Shown: positions 1 to 9,126, numbered from the stretch's first letter. The stretch is DNA of 64,000 nt from Oscillatoria acuminata PCC 6304 (GCF_000317105.1 NC_019693.1:6697227-6761226), one strand, 5' to 3'. Translations and numbers: made by a program. Notes: generated from the sequence alone by a model not told the origin.

Positions 1-935
1 AAACCCAGCAGACCAAAAAACTGAGAAAAAATCAACATAGAGGTTATAGTAACCGCCGGGGGTAAAGAGATTTCATTCTCCATCACCATTGGAGTTAATA
101 CTAGCCCTTCTAGCTGCTCAATAAATAGGTAAAATACAATGACGATCACTCCTTTTACGGGTGAATCTAGGAAAGCTAGGATGATGGGGGGAATGGAACC
201 CAGGATCGGGCCAATATTGGGAATGTAGGTCAGTAAAGCCGAAATGATGGCGTTGACTAATGCTAAAGGGACGCCGATTATCCATAAGCCTATTCCACTG
301 GCGATCGCAATAAAAGTCATGTTAAAAATTCGTCCAATGGCCCACCCCACGAGATTATGTTCGCATCCCTGGAGAATTTCATCGACTCGGCGGCGATAAA
401 ATGCTGGAAATAGCAGCATAAAACCCTGTCGATAAAGGTTGGGATTGGCTAATAGCATGACGATTAGCACGAGGACGAGGAGCAGGTTTAATACAAAGTC
501 TAACGAGTTAGAGAAAATACTAAAAAAGCCGCCAAACCAATTTAAACCGATATTGGAAATTCGTTCAGCTAAAAATTCAATATTTTGAAGATCTTCAATG
601 AGCTGATTGGGAATCACGTTTTCTAGCCATTGATACCAAGATCTTAACTGGGCCAAGGTTTGGGGGAGGAGTTCCAGTAATTCTTGAAATTGAGCAACAA
701 CCGTGGGAAAAATTAAGACAAAAAATAAACCCAGGATGGCGAACAAAAGGCCAATCGTTAGGGCAATGGCAAACCCCCGATTCAGACGCGATCGCTCTAA
801 TCGCCGCACCATCCGGTTGAGGACGGTGGCAAATGCAATTGCGGCAAAAATTAGCAATAATACTGTGCGAATTTCCCAGATAATAATTAATGAAACAATA
901 AAAGCAATTGCCCCAATTAGGCTACCAAAGTTCAA
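1..935 (-). CDS. AI-2E family transporter (PerM-like), 3' end cut by window edge
   Basis: The minus-strand frame stays open from 935 to the window edge, so the C-terminus lies outside. It starts at TTG (935-933), preceded by the ribosome-binding-like AGGGGG seven bases upstream. The protein begins MNFGSLIGAIAFIVSLII and continues as a run of hydrophobic helices with a charged RMVRRLERSRLNRG linker, the usual N-terminal layout of AI-2E/PerM transporters. The last visible residues (MLIFSQFFGLLG) match the conserved helix near the end of that family. Members are inner-membrane proteins of about 340-380 residues, thought to export small molecules; the substrate here is unknown. Assigned from topology and family-like motifs. 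Confidence 0.8.
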   Translation of the reverse strand, partial: MNFGSLIGAIAFIVSLIIIWEIRTVLLLIFAAIAFATVLNRMVRRLERSRLNRGFAIALTIGLLFAILGLFFVLIFPTVVAQFQELLELLPQTLAQLRSWYQWLENVIPNQLIEDLQNIEFLAERISNIGLNWFGGFFSIFSNSLDFVLNLLLVLVLIVMLLANPNLYRQGFMLLFPAFYRRRVDEILQGCEHNLVGWAIGRIFNMTFIAIASGIGLWIIGVPLALVNAIISALLTYIPNIGPILGSIPPIILAFLDSPVKGVIVIVFYLFIEQLEGLVLTPMVMENEISLPPAVTITSMLIFSQFFGLLG

Positions 936-1079
936 GTTTATACCCCCTGTGTGATGAATGTTTTTAATGTAAAGGCTTTGAATACAGCGGATTGAAATCC
1001 GCTTGGCACTCTCCCTTTCCCTTTAACTGAACCCGCTGTGTTTTCAACCCTCTCTCAATTCGCATTCTATGCGCCCCTG

Positions 1080-1904
1080 TTACGGGGTGATCGCCGGAAC
1101 ATGATAGATATGATCGACCATTAAAACGGGTTGGTTTCTGTATTCTGCTGCTACCTGCGCTCTAACATTTCCATCCCAAGTTAAAGGATGCTCTCGCTCA
1201 ATTTCGGCCAAGACAAAAGGACGTAAAACCCCTGTTGCCAGAATGCTTTGACCCGGTTGCAAGGGGGGAGAGTTCGGGGCGATCGCCAGCAAATTGTTCC
1301 CTCCCATCGCCCCGGATGCATCTAAAGTAAAGGACTCCGTAGCAACTCTTGTCGCTACTTCCCCAGGGACGGCCAAAACATGATTATAGTAGCGCGTCGG
1401 ATTATTTGTGACTTCAGCCGGTTCCGGCGAGAAGGTGATCGACTGCGCGATCATCGCGGGTTCGCCTTCATATTGGGCATAGAGGCGGGGATCAAGCTGA
1501 ATTCCATAGGCGCGTTCGATATCCACCGGAATAAACCGAACCATCGTCCCCGTAATTTGTAGCGGGGTTTGAGGGTCGATGGGGACAATCACTGGGACCC
1601 CCGAGGCATTGATGGCTAAAATCGGTTCACTGCCGAATACCCAGTCCTCCTGGATAGTGAAGCTGTGGGGACTAATTTGGGCGACAGGTTCAGCCCGGAT
1701 GGTGATGATTTTTCCCAGGAGTTGTGCTGTGCGTTCTATGGCCTCGGATGAGGCAACAGGCCCCAGGTCTTCTGGCTCAGAATTTAGGGGACTCGGCGCT
1801 TGACAAGCGACGAGAAACATTGCGATCACTCCCAAGGCGAGGGGGGTGCGCCGGATAGTTCTGCGATGGGGTAGGCGATCGCGACTCTCTAAATTGAACA
1901 TCAT
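1080..1904 (-). CDS. Predicted lipoprotein, cyanobacterial hypothetical
   Basis: A 274-residue protein with a basic N-terminus, a hydrophobic stretch and a lipobox ending in FLVAC (Cys at about residue 34), so it is probably a lipid-anchored periplasmic or outer-membrane protein. After a Pro/Glu-rich linker come two similar beta-rich halves: ITIRAEPVAQISPHSFTIQED near residue 70 and the ATRVATESFTLDASG block near residue 185. Each is followed by a segment on fixed values or thresholds, suggesting an internal duplication. Two ATG codons (1904, 1901) follow a TTG at 1907; AAGGAG lies just upstream, so any of the three could be used. No function is recognised. The neighbours (transporter, small membrane protein) give no pathway. 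Confidence 0.75.
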   Translation of the reverse strand: MMFNLESRDRLPHRRTIRRTPLALGVIAMFLVACQAPSPLNSEPEDLGPVASSEAIERTAQLLGKIITIRAEPVAQISPHSFTIQEDWVFGSEPILAINASGVPVIVPIDPQTPLQITGTMVRFIPVDIERAYGIQLDPRLYAQYEGEPAMIAQSITFSPEPAEVTNNPTRYYNHVLAVPGEVATRVATESFTLDASGAMGGNNLLAIAPNSPPLQPGQSILATGVLRPFVLAEIEREHPLTWDGNVRAQVAAEYRNQPVLMVDHIYHVPAITP

Positions 1905-2278
1905 CAATCAGGTTTCTCCTTCGGTGAGGGTCGTTAAGGATTGAGGAACGTTGCCAATAGACACCGTTCACCCAGGGTTTTTGAGCCACGATTAGCTTGT
2001 TTCCCGCAGCCTTTTCGGTGAAGGCAACGGGGTGAAGGCTTGGTATCTCAGGCCATTTTTCCCGGTTCGGGGGCTGGCGATTGTCAGAGATGCTCTAGCT
2101 TCCTACATTAAAAGAATGGGTAATCTCTCACCTCTATCTAAAGAAGGAAATGCTAGGAGAGAGTCAAATTCGAGGTCAATCATCTGGGGTGAATTGAGTG
2201 GGTTTTTACGTGAATTCTTCCCGGCGATAGAGTCATAAACTGCGATTTACCGCTTAGGCTAATCATTAGGGAACATAA
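1905..2278. other. Gene-free stretch upstream of the lipoprotein gene
   Basis: No convincing gene. It holds the ribosome-binding region of the minus-strand lipoprotein gene (about 1910-1920) and, at its right end, the AGGGA ribosome-binding site for the 2279 ORF. Short ORFs on either strand here lack good start signals or recognisable sequence. Confidence 0.5.
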
Positions 2279-2578
2279 ATGCTTGGAACGAGTATTACGA
2301 ATCTCCCTCTCAACTTTCTTAGGCGATTCGGTCGGGACTTGTGCTTTAGACTTTTGCTGTTGATTGCCCCTCCACTCTTTATGAAAAATAACCGCCCAAG
2401 TCACTCAATTCTGAATGTTTTGTTTGCTATTGCTTCGATATTTATGCTTTTTGTTCTAGGGGCTGTATTTCATCTACTTTTTAATCAGACTTCAGAACAA
2501 CTTAATCCGGAACGAGAGACATCTCAACGGTTAGAGCCTGAAGGCGAGGGAGCATCTCAATTTGTTCAAGAGACCTAA
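2279..2578 (+). CDS. Small two-helix membrane protein whose end runs into a repeat element
   Basis: A 99-residue ORF with ATG at 2279 and AGGGA six bases upstream. Two hydrophobic stretches are visible: around residues 22-34 and NVLFAIASIFMLFVLGAVFHLLF at about 46-68 (quoted in part: FAIASIFMLFVLGAVF). The C-terminal tail is acidic and polar. The last ten or so codons (GASQFVQET) lie inside the left end of repeat element A1 (starting at 2548), so the natural C-terminus was probably changed by insertion of that element. A downstream ATG at 2381 lacks a ribosome-binding site. No function is recognised. Moderate confidence because the protein is short and unfamiliar. Confidence 0.45.
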   Translation: MLGTSITNLPLNFLRRFGRDLCFRLLLLIAPPLFMKNNRPSHSILNVLFAIASIFMLFVLGAVFHLLFNQTSEQLNPERETSQRLEPEGEGASQFVQET

Positions 2579-2717
2579 CCCCCCAGCCCCCTTCCCTAAG
2601 AGGGAAGGGGGAGCCGGAAGGGGGAGCCGGAAGGGGGAGTTTCAAAGCCCCTCCCCTCTTAGGGGAGGGGTTTGGGGAGAGGTCCGACTGGTTTTTAGGC
2701 AAAATTGAGATGCTCCC
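2548..2717. repeat. Short inverted-repeat element, family A, copy 1
   Basis: Begins GGGAGCATCTCAATTT and ends with the reverse complement AAATTGAGATGCTCCC. Inside are the CCTAACCCCCCAGCCCC / AGGGGAGGGG hairpin-forming blocks and a short tandem GGAGCCGGAAGGG repeat. The same ends and core recur at 48366-48570 and, inverted, at 52635-52893. It has no ORF of its own, as expected for a non-autonomous MITE-like element. Confidence 0.8.
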
Positions 2718-2826
2718 GAAGGCGATCGGCGTTGATGAATTCCGTCGTCTGAGGAATCAATCGGGTTGGGTTATAAGAATTCGGGTTCAAAATAGAGTTT
2801 CATGATTCAGTTCCAGTCTTTTATCC

Positions 2827-2855
2827 TTGACAAAGTTGGAGGTTTCTAGTATTAT
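2827..2855 (+). promoter_or_regulatory. Sigma70-type promoter for the multi-PAS kinase
   Basis: TTGACA at 2827-2832 and TATTAT at 2850-2855 with a 17-bp spacer. It lies 220 bp upstream of the kinase start with no gene between, so a long 5' leader is implied. Sequence-only prediction. Confidence 0.5.
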
Positions 2856-3074
2856 CCAATAATAAAATTAAAAATTTTTGTTTCATCATCCAGCGGCTGA
2901 TGTTACCTCACATAAACTTTAAACCGGGCGATGCAGGACTAGATAACTGTGATCAGCAAGGCCGTTCTGTTTACCCGAAAGTTGAGAGGGAGAGGGGTCC
3001 GAGATCTGAAAATCTGATTAAATGTTAGGACTAGAATTTGACTGAACACAACCTGTAGCATTCAGGGAAAGACT

Positions 3075-6000
3075 ATGGAAGACCAATTTCTCATGATTCT
3101 TGAGGGCATAACAGATGGGATGGCCGCCTGCGATCGGCAATGGTGCATCACCTATATCAATAAAAGGGGCGCTCAAATCGTGGGAAGAAGTCAAGAGCAA
3201 TTGATCGGTACAATCTTGTGGGAGAGTTTTCCCTCGGCGATCGCCTCCTCATGGAAGTCAGAACTATATCGGGCGATCGCCCAAGGGGTTTCTGTGGAAA
3301 TTCAACACTTTTACCCCACCCTAAATCGCGGGATCAAAGTTCAGGGTAGTCCCTCCCCAACGGGGCTGGTCATTTATTATCAGGATATCACCGACTCCCT
3401 CAACTTTCAAGCCTCCCCAGACGGCGAAGAAATAGGGGAAGAAAGGGGCGGATCTGGGGTGGCGATCGCCGAACCTACAACTCACCGCTTAAAAGAGGTG
3501 AATTCCACCTGGGCGAGAATCCAGGGGTACGAGGTGGAAGAACTGTTGAATCAGTCAATTTTTGAGTTATTTTCCAGAGAGTGCCACAGCCAACTGATTA
3601 ACACCATTCAGTTAGCAGATGCCGGGGGCTTTCATAGATTTGAATCCGTACAATTGGGGAAAAAAGGCAGGCAATTTAAGGGGATTACTGAAGTCAATTC
3701 TATTAAAGATGCAGAAGGAACATTGCTATGTCGGGTCTTGACCTTCACGGAGACAGACCCCGAAAACCAAACATCAGAAAGGGTTGTAGGGAAACAGATT
3801 GAGATTACTGAGTTAGATCAGGCGATCGAAATGTTAGAAAGCATGAGCGATGCTTTTGTCTCCTTAGATCGGGAATGGCGAATTATTGAAGTCAACGGAG
3901 AAACATCTCGAATTAATCAGAAACAGCCGGAAGAATTAATCGGAAAAACCCATTGGGAAGTGTGGCCTTGGTCCGTGGGAACGGAAGTGGAACGGGAATA
4001 TCGACGGGCGATGCAGGAACAAGTCTCGGTCCATTTGGAAGTGCTCTATGAACCGTTAAAAATACAGTTAGAGATTCAGGCTTATCCTTCTAATCAGGGA
4101 TTATTTATTTATTTCCGGGATATCAGCGATCGCCAGAAGTCGGAAGAAGCGTTGCGGCACAGCGAACGTCTCTACCAGGCGATCGGGGAGACCCTGAACT
4201 ATGGACTCTGGATCTGCGATCGCGAAGGTCGCGTAATTTATGTGAGCGAATCATTCCAGAACCTAATCGGACTGACCCTCGCCGAATGTGCGGGGTGGGG
4301 ATGGACCCAGATGATGCATCCGGATGACTTGGATGAGACCCTCTCCTTATGGCAAGCCTGTGTACAAACGGGTAATATCTGGGATCGAGAGCATCACTTT
4401 CGGGGTGTCGATGGCAAGTGGCATCCGATGTTATCCCGAGGCGTTCCCGTCAAAAATGACCAGGGAGAGACCATTTGCTGGGCCGGAATCAACCTGGATA
4501 TCAGCCGTCAAAAACAGGTAGAACGGCAACTGCGCGATCGCCAAGAGCGTTTGCAGGCGGCGCTATTGGCATCAGAAACGGGAACCTATCGATGGAATGT
4601 CCAAACCGATTCCGTCGAGTGGGATGAAACCATGAATCGGCTGTTTTGCCTACCAGAAGACTATGTTCTGACGACGTTACAGGAGTTTCTCTCCCTGATC
4701 CACCCGGAAGACCAAGAAGCGGTGAAAAGTGAGGTAGAAAAATGTAGCAACGCCACGGATGGCTTCGAGATGGAGTTCCGAATTCTCTGTCCCGATGGCA
4801 ACATTCGGTGGATTTTTGATAAAGGCAAGACTTTCACCGATGAGGTGGGTACTCCCTTATATTTAACCGGCGCTTGTGTCAATATCACCAATCAGAAGCG
4901 GATGGAGGAAGCGGTCCAGGTTGGACGGGAACGCCTGGATCTAGTCTTGGACTCGTCGGAGTTGGGTTTATGGTATTGCGACCTGCCCTTTGATCCACTG
5001 GAGTGGAATCAGAAGTGTAAAGAACATTTTGGACTGTCTCCAGAGACCGAAGTTACCATCGCCCTATTTTATGAGTGCCTGCATCCGGAGGACCGCGATC
5101 GCACTCAAGAAGCAATTACTCAGGCGATCGCCGAGGGTACCTCCTATCAAATTGACTATCGCACTGTGGATAGAAAGGGAGAGACTCGATGGATTCGAGC
5201 GATCGGGCGAGCATTTTACAACGAGACAGGACAAGCGATGCGGTTTGATGGAATTACCGTTGATATTAGCGATCGCAAACGGGCGGAGGAAACTTTAGAG
5301 AGTAACCAAAAATGGTTAACCTTAGCTCAAAACATCGGCAAAATTGGGATATGGGATTGGAACTTACAAACCGGGGAACTTCTTCTGACCGAAGAACTCC
5401 AATCTATTTATGGACTGGTATCCGGTAGCTTTGATAGCACATTTCAAAGTGGACTTGCTATGGTTCATCCCGGCGATCGAGCCAGAGTAGAACATGAAGT
5501 TCGATGTTGTAGTCAGGATGGCGTCGATTTTAATAGCGAATTTCGCATTCAACGCCCCGATGGTCACATTTGCTGGATCGTCGCCAAAGCGAGAGCCTTT
5601 CCAGATGAAAATGGCACGCCTATCCGGGTGATCGGCGTTAACATGGATGTGACCGATCGCAAGTTAGCTGAAGAAGCTCTGCGGGAGAGTGAAAAGAGGT
5701 TTCGCGTCGCCCAAGAACTCTCTCTGGACGCCTTCACAATTTTTCACGCCATCCGCAATTCCACCGGAGAAATTATTGATTTTCAGTGGGATTATGCTAA
5801 CCCCAAAGCTGCCGAACTGTTGGGGTATTCCATTGAAGAATTAGTCGGTCACCGTTTGAGCGATCGCCTACCCAACCAAATCCATAGTGACCTGTTTCAG
5901 CGCTACATCCAGGTGGTAGAAACCGGGATTCCCCATGATATCGAACTGGAGTACAAAGCCGATGAAATTCGCGGCTGGTTCCGGAATATGGCGGTTAAAT

Positions 6001-7241
6001 TAGAGGATGGCGTAGCGATTTCTTTTAGTAACATCACCGATCGCAAATTGCAGGAACAAGAACGATTGCACCTGCTGGAACTGGAACGAGAAGCGCGATC
6101 GCAAGCGGAAGTAGCCAACCGGATTAAAGATGAATTTCTTGCTATCTTATCCCACGAGTTGCGATCGCCCCTCAACCCCATTTTAGGCTGGACGCAACTC
6201 CTCAAAAAAGGTACACTTTCCCCGGAAAAAACTATCCAAGGCTTAAACAGCATTGAACGAAATGCCAAATTACAAACCCAACTCATCGAAGACTTGCTGG
6301 ATGTCTCTCGGATTCTACGCGGTAAGCTGATTCTCACCGAAACCCCAGTCAAACTCACTGAGGTGATTGACTCGGCAATTGAAACCGTCCGCTTAGCAGC
6401 CCAAGCCAAATTTATACAAATTAACACCGAGTTTAATCCGCAATTTGGACAAGTTTTAGGAGATTCTAACCGCTTGCAGCAAGCCGTTTGGAATCTGCTG
6501 TCCAATGCCGTCAAGTTTACCCCCCCGGGAGGTCAAGTCACCGTCTCTCTCACTCAAAGGTCAGACTGCGCGCAGATTCAGGTCCAAGATACCGGATCGG
6601 GAATTGACCCGGACTTTTTGCCTCATGTTTTTGAAAGTTTTCGACAAGCGGATAGTACCACCACTCGCACCTTTGGCGGACTAGGGTTAGGACTGGCGAT
6701 CGCCCGCCACTTAGTGGAATTACATGGCGGCAGAATTTGGGTAGATAGCCCCGGACTCGGCCAGGGTGCGACCTTTACCCTCAGTCTCCCTTTGTTACCG
6801 GGGTCGGGAGAACCCTCTCCCCCGGAGTCCATCGCCCCGGAGTTGCCCAACTTACAGGGCATAAAAATACTCGTCGTGGATGATATAATGGATACTCGGG
6901 AGTTTCTAGTTTTTGTGCTAGAAATGGAAGGTGCGCTGGTACAGGCCGTCGAGTCAGCAGAAATGGCAATTTCGATGATTAAGGACTGGCAACCGGATAT
7001 TTTGGTCAGCGACATTGGAATGCCCGAACTCGACGGCTACGGGTTAATTCGCACCCTGCGATCGCGCCCACCCCAGGAAGGGGGAACCCTACCCGCCATC
7101 GCCGTCACCGCCTACGCTGGAGAGAGCGATCGCCAAGCGATTCTCGCTGCCGGATTTGATGCTCACATTCCCAAACCTGTGGAACCCTTGGATTTAGCCC
7201 AGGCGATCGCGCGGTTGCTTTTGCGAGGCGATTCGGTATAG
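3075..7241 (+). CDS. Multi-PAS hybrid sensor histidine kinase with C-terminal receiver
   Basis: A 1388-residue protein with no clear membrane segment, so probably cytosolic. About eight PAS/PAC-like units run from residue 5 to about 990, separated by the typical ITDRK/ISDRKRAEE linkers; units 4-7 have clear PAC tails. A short coiled coil leads to the HisKA domain (HELRSPLNPILG, phospho-accepting His near 1026). The HATPase follows, with N box NLLSNAVKF near 1135 and G boxes DTGSGID and GGLGLGLAIA near 1172-1205. A receiver domain (about 1260-1388) has DD at its start, the phospho-Asp in SDIGMPELDG and a conserved KP near the end. No cognate regulator is adjacent. PAS units often bind haem, flavin or small ligands; which ones do here cannot be read from sequence. 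The role is therefore a signal-transducing kinase of unknown input. Confidence 0.93.
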   Translation: MEDQFLMILEGITDGMAACDRQWCITYINKRGAQIVGRSQEQLIGTILWESFPSAIASSWKSELYRAIAQGVSVEIQHFYPTLNRGIKVQGSPSPTGLVIYYQDITDSLNFQASPDGEEIGEERGGSGVAIAEPTTHRLKEVNSTWARIQGYEVEELLNQSIFELFSRECHSQLINTIQLADAGGFHRFESVQLGKKGRQFKGITEVNSIKDAEGTLLCRVLTFTETDPENQTSERVVGKQIEITELDQAIEMLESMSDAFVSLDREWRIIEVNGETSRINQKQPEELIGKTHWEVWPWSVGTEVEREYRRAMQEQVSVHLEVLYEPLKIQLEIQAYPSNQGLFIYFRDISDRQKSEEALRHSERLYQAIGETLNYGLWICDREGRVIYVSESFQNLIGLTLAECAGWGWTQMMHPDDLDETLSLWQACVQTGNIWDREHHFRGVDGKWHPMLSRGVPVKNDQGETICWAGINLDISRQKQVERQLRDRQERLQAALLASETGTYRWNVQTDSVEWDETMNRLFCLPEDYVLTTLQEFLSLIHPEDQEAVKSEVEKCSNATDGFEMEFRILCPDGNIRWIFDKGKTFTDEVGTPLYLTGACVNITNQKRMEEAVQVGRERLDLVLDSSELGLWYCDLPFDPLEWNQKCKEHFGLSPETEVTIALFYECLHPEDRDRTQEAITQAIAEGTSYQIDYRTVDRKGETRWIRAIGRAFYNETGQAMRFDGITVDISDRKRAEETLESNQKWLTLAQNIGKIGIWDWNLQTGELLLTEELQSIYGLVSGSFDSTFQSGLAMVHPGDRARVEHEVRCCSQDGVDFNSEFRIQRPDGHICWIVAKARAFPDENGTPIRVIGVNMDVTDRKLAEEALRESEKRFRVAQELSLDAFTIFHAIRNSTGEIIDFQWDYANPKAAELLGYSIEELVGHRLSDRLPNQIHSDLFQRYIQVVETGIPHDIELEYKADEIRGWFRNMAVKLEDGVAISFSNITDRKLQEQERLHLLELEREARSQAEVANRIKDEFLAILSHELRSPLNPILGWTQLLKKGTLSPEKTIQGLNSIERNAKLQTQLIEDLLDVSRILRGKLILTETPVKLTEVIDSAIETVRLAAQAKFIQINTEFNPQFGQVLGDSNRLQQAVWNLLSNAVKFTPPGGQVTVSLTQRSDCAQIQVQDTGSGIDPDFLPHVFESFRQADSTTTRTFGGLGLGLAIARHLVELHGGRIWVDSPGLGQGATFTLSLPLLPGSGEPSPPESIAPELPNLQGIKILVVDDIMDTREFLVFVLEMEGALVQAVESAEMAISMIKDWQPDILVSDIGMPELDGYGLIRTLRSRPPQEGGTLPAIAVTAYAGESDRQAILAAGFDAHIPKPVEPLDLAQAIARLLLRGDSV

Positions 7242-7284
7242 GTAGGATAAGTTTTTATATTATGTTTGCTTGACTAGGTGGGCT

Positions 7285-7327
7285 GACCTAACCCCCCAAC
7301 CCCCTTCCCTAAGAGGGAAGGGGGAGA
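7285..7327. repeat. Partial copy of the family A core
   Basis: The segment from GACCTAACCCCCC through AGAGGGAAGGGGGAG matches the core of element A1 (about 2570-2612) but lacks both terminal repeats, so it is a fragment or a free-standing hairpin of the same family. It lies just downstream of the hybrid kinase and could act as a transcription-end hairpin. Confidence 0.6.
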
Positions 7328-7464
7328 AGAGAACATAAACTCAGGGAATGTTAGCGAAGCCCAATCCAACTATTAGGGTTTGCTCTTCCCAAATGCATAA
7401 GTCCTGAATGCGATACATTTTAGGATAGAGTACACTGAAAGTGATCCTTTTGAACTTAACATCC

Positions 7465-7698
7465 ATGAAAATTGTTTCCTTATCCGCGCATTTTGATGGA
7501 CAGTCTATTCAACTCGATGAACCCTATCCCCTTGAACCCAATACCCAACTGATTGTTACCCTGGTCCCCAAACAAATATCAGAACAGGAAGCCTGGTTTT
7601 CTCTATCCAGTCATCACTTGAATAATGCTTACAGTGAGGAAGATGATTACCCGGTGGATGCCCTTAAAATAGCCAATCCTGACTATGCAGGAAGCTGA
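7465..7698 (+). CDS. Small antitoxin-like protein of a PemK/MazF-type pair
   Basis: A 77-residue protein starting MKIVSLSAHFDGQSIQLDEP; I chose this ATG because cyanobacterial relatives typically begin there, although an in-frame GTG exists at 7441. The N-terminal part looks like the short beta-type DNA-binding or dimerisation segment of cyanobacterial antitoxins, and the acidic C-terminus (YSEEDDYPVD) resembles a toxin-binding tail. It overlaps by 14 bp an ORF that begins like a PemK/MazF toxin, the usual order for such pairs. Since that toxin is broken, the gene may be an orphan remnant. Antitoxin role inferred from context and resemblance. Confidence 0.6.
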   Translation: MKIVSLSAHFDGQSIQLDEPYPLEPNTQLIVTLVPKQISEQEAWFSLSSHHLNNAYSEEDDYPVDALKIANPDYAGS

Positions 7699-7906
7699 TA
7701 TTGTTCTCACTCCCATTCCCCAAGCGGACGGAATCATTAAGAATTGTCCAGTTATCCTTCAAGACAAGCATTTTTTTAGAGTTCAATGTTATAAATTGCA
7801 TAAGTTCTGTCTAATCGCCCCTCTCCTCCTAACTCACCCCAAATCAACGACTCAATGTCACCCTTGCACATACCAAGCGGCTAAATCGTTAAATCGTTCC
7901 CCCTGA
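7685..7906 (+). pseudogene. Truncated or frameshifted PemK/MazF-type toxin remnant
   Basis: The ORF opens MQEADIVLTPIPQADGIIKN followed by CPVIL, which closely resembles the start of cyanobacterial PemK/MazF-family mRNA interferases (typically EGDIVLTPLPQADG, then a KNRPVI motif). After about 25 residues similarity stops and the reading becomes unrelated (DKHFFRVQCYKLHKF). The whole ORF is 73 codons, against about 110-130 for an intact toxin. Notably the conserved Arg of KNRP is Cys here. It overlaps the upstream antitoxin-like gene. Interpreted as a deleted and inactive toxin; family assignment is from motif recognition only. Confidence 0.6.
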
Positions 7907-7994
7907 ATCAACCTCCCTTTAATTTTATTAACCTTACAGGGGTAAGGCGATCGGGGGGGCTATCCGGCCCTATTCTCTGGGGGGGAGTCTTGCC

Positions 7995-8042
7995 AAAATA
8001 GCCTCTGCCTCCGGTGAAGCAGGGGAGGCAGAGGCTATTTTA
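7995..8042 (-). terminator. Strong hairpin terminator for the L,D-transpeptidase gene
   Basis: AAAATAGCCTCTGCCTCC and GGAGGCAGAGGCTATTTT form an 18-bp nearly perfect stem with a short loop, flanked by A and T runs on each side, so it could work in both directions. It lies about 40 bp past the stop codon of the minus-strand transpeptidase gene. Confidence 0.75.
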
Positions 8043-8080
8043 TTCTGATTCGGCGATGTTCTGACAAGACGTTCTAACAA

Positions 8081-8629
8081 TTAAGGAATCACGGTGACTG
8101 TTGTGCCAATTTGCACTTGATCATATAAGGCGATCGCATCGTCATTGAACATTCGGGCACATCCCCAGGATTCGGCCCGTCCAATGGACTCGGGAGAGTC
8201 TGTGCCATGAAAGCCGATCGCATTATTGCCGTCAGTCCAAAATGCAATCCATCTCGGTCCTAATGGATTTTGAGGCACTCCGGCGGGAATAATTTCTCCC
8301 GTAAACGGACTTTCCCAGGCCGGATCTTTGACCATTTGAAAGACTTGAAATGTCCCCAGTGGCGTTTCCGTACCCCGTTTACCGATCGCAACCGGATAAG
8401 AGGACTGCAAGACCCGATTGTGATAAACATACACCCGGCGATCGCTCAACGATAAGATGAGATGAGTCTGAGTCGCTGTGGGAGTCCGATAGGCAATTTC
8501 GTGCGGATCTATCCTCTCTAGTTCAGGAACTCTAGGGGAACTTGCGAAATCATTAAAAGTAGCGTGAGCGGGGGCATTACCTAAAGCCAGTATTACAGCA
8601 CTTAAGACAGAAATGTGACGGAGGAACAT
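8081..8629 (-). CDS. L,D-transpeptidase (YkuD domain), exported
   Basis: A 182-residue protein with a Sec-type signal peptide (MFLRHISVLSAVILALG, cleavage near APAHA). The YkuD catalytic domain spans about residues 55-182: LILSLSDRRVYVYHNR is the usual first strand block, and the active-site region reads GFHGTD, then SWGCARM, giving the conserved His, Ser, Gly and nucleophilic Cys. Such enzymes form meso-diaminopimelate cross-links in peptidoglycan or attach proteins to it in the periplasm. The size is typical of small cyanobacterial family members with no extra binding domain. It appears monocistronic, with a strong terminator behind it. Confidence 0.92.
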   Translation of the reverse strand: MFLRHISVLSAVILALGNAPAHATFNDFASSPRVPELERIDPHEIAYRTPTATQTHLILSLSDRRVYVYHNRVLQSSYPVAIGKRGTETPLGTFQVFQMVKDPAWESPFTGEIIPAGVPQNPLGPRWIAFWTDGNNAIGFHGTDSPESIGRAESWGCARMFNDDAIALYDQVQIGTTVTVIP

Positions 8630-8865
8630 AGCAATCCCTAACTTCGATCAGTAATTGCAGTTTACTCAGGCCGCTGTTCCGCTTACAGATAGCACTGTTC
8701 CACTATTGGGAGTGGATGTTTTTTTGTGGCGATCGCAAAACAAATACCCCAACTGGAAGCAGACAGTTACCCAACTGGTTCAATTTCTCCCGGGACAGCC
8801 GAAAAACTGTCTGAATCTCTCTAAAAAAACTCATAAATAGTCCGGATAATTAGACTAGAAACCCG

Positions 8866-9048
8866 ATGGACAACACCCCGATTATGAACGCACAACCTCA
8901 ATCTTTCCAGACCCCACCAACTCCGCCTCCCCAGACGGAATTAGAAAAAGTTTCTCAGGACTTCGGTCGAGCTTTAGTGGTGTACTTAGCCTGGAAATCC
9001 GCCGGTTTACTCGACCCGTCACCCACCTGCTCTCGCCCACAACAATAG
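8866..9048 (+). CDS. Small hypothetical protein, Pro/Gln-rich N-terminus
   Basis: A 60-residue ORF starting ATG. It has a Pro/Gln/Thr-rich first half, then an amphipathic helix (KVSQDFGRALVVYLAWKSAG) and a polar tail with one Cys. The ribosome-binding site is weak. The helix looks more protein-like than random translation, but no family is recognised. Confidence 0.4.
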   Translation: MDNTPIMNAQPQSFQTPPTPPPQTELEKVSQDFGRALVVYLAWKSAGLLDPSPTCSRPQQ

Positions 9049-9096
9049 CAGCCTGCGATACATCAAAACAAGACTAACCCATCACCCTTTGTAGAT

Positions 9097-9126
9097 TGTA
9101 GGGGTAATTCCTGAATTACCCCTACA
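9097..9126. repeat. Near-perfect 30-bp palindrome of the TGTAGGGG class
   Basis: TGTAGGGGTAATTCC is followed by its inverted copy with one mismatch. The outer arms (TGTAGGGG...CCCCTACA) match those of palindromes at 11024, 13699, 15192 and 44456 (variants). It sits between two short ORFs and could fold in RNA. Confidence 0.6.

Noticed and set aside
5903-6514. 203-codon minus-strand ORF within the multi-PAS kinase
   Set aside because: Antisense to a clearly conserved kinase core, with no recognisable family and compositional shadow features.
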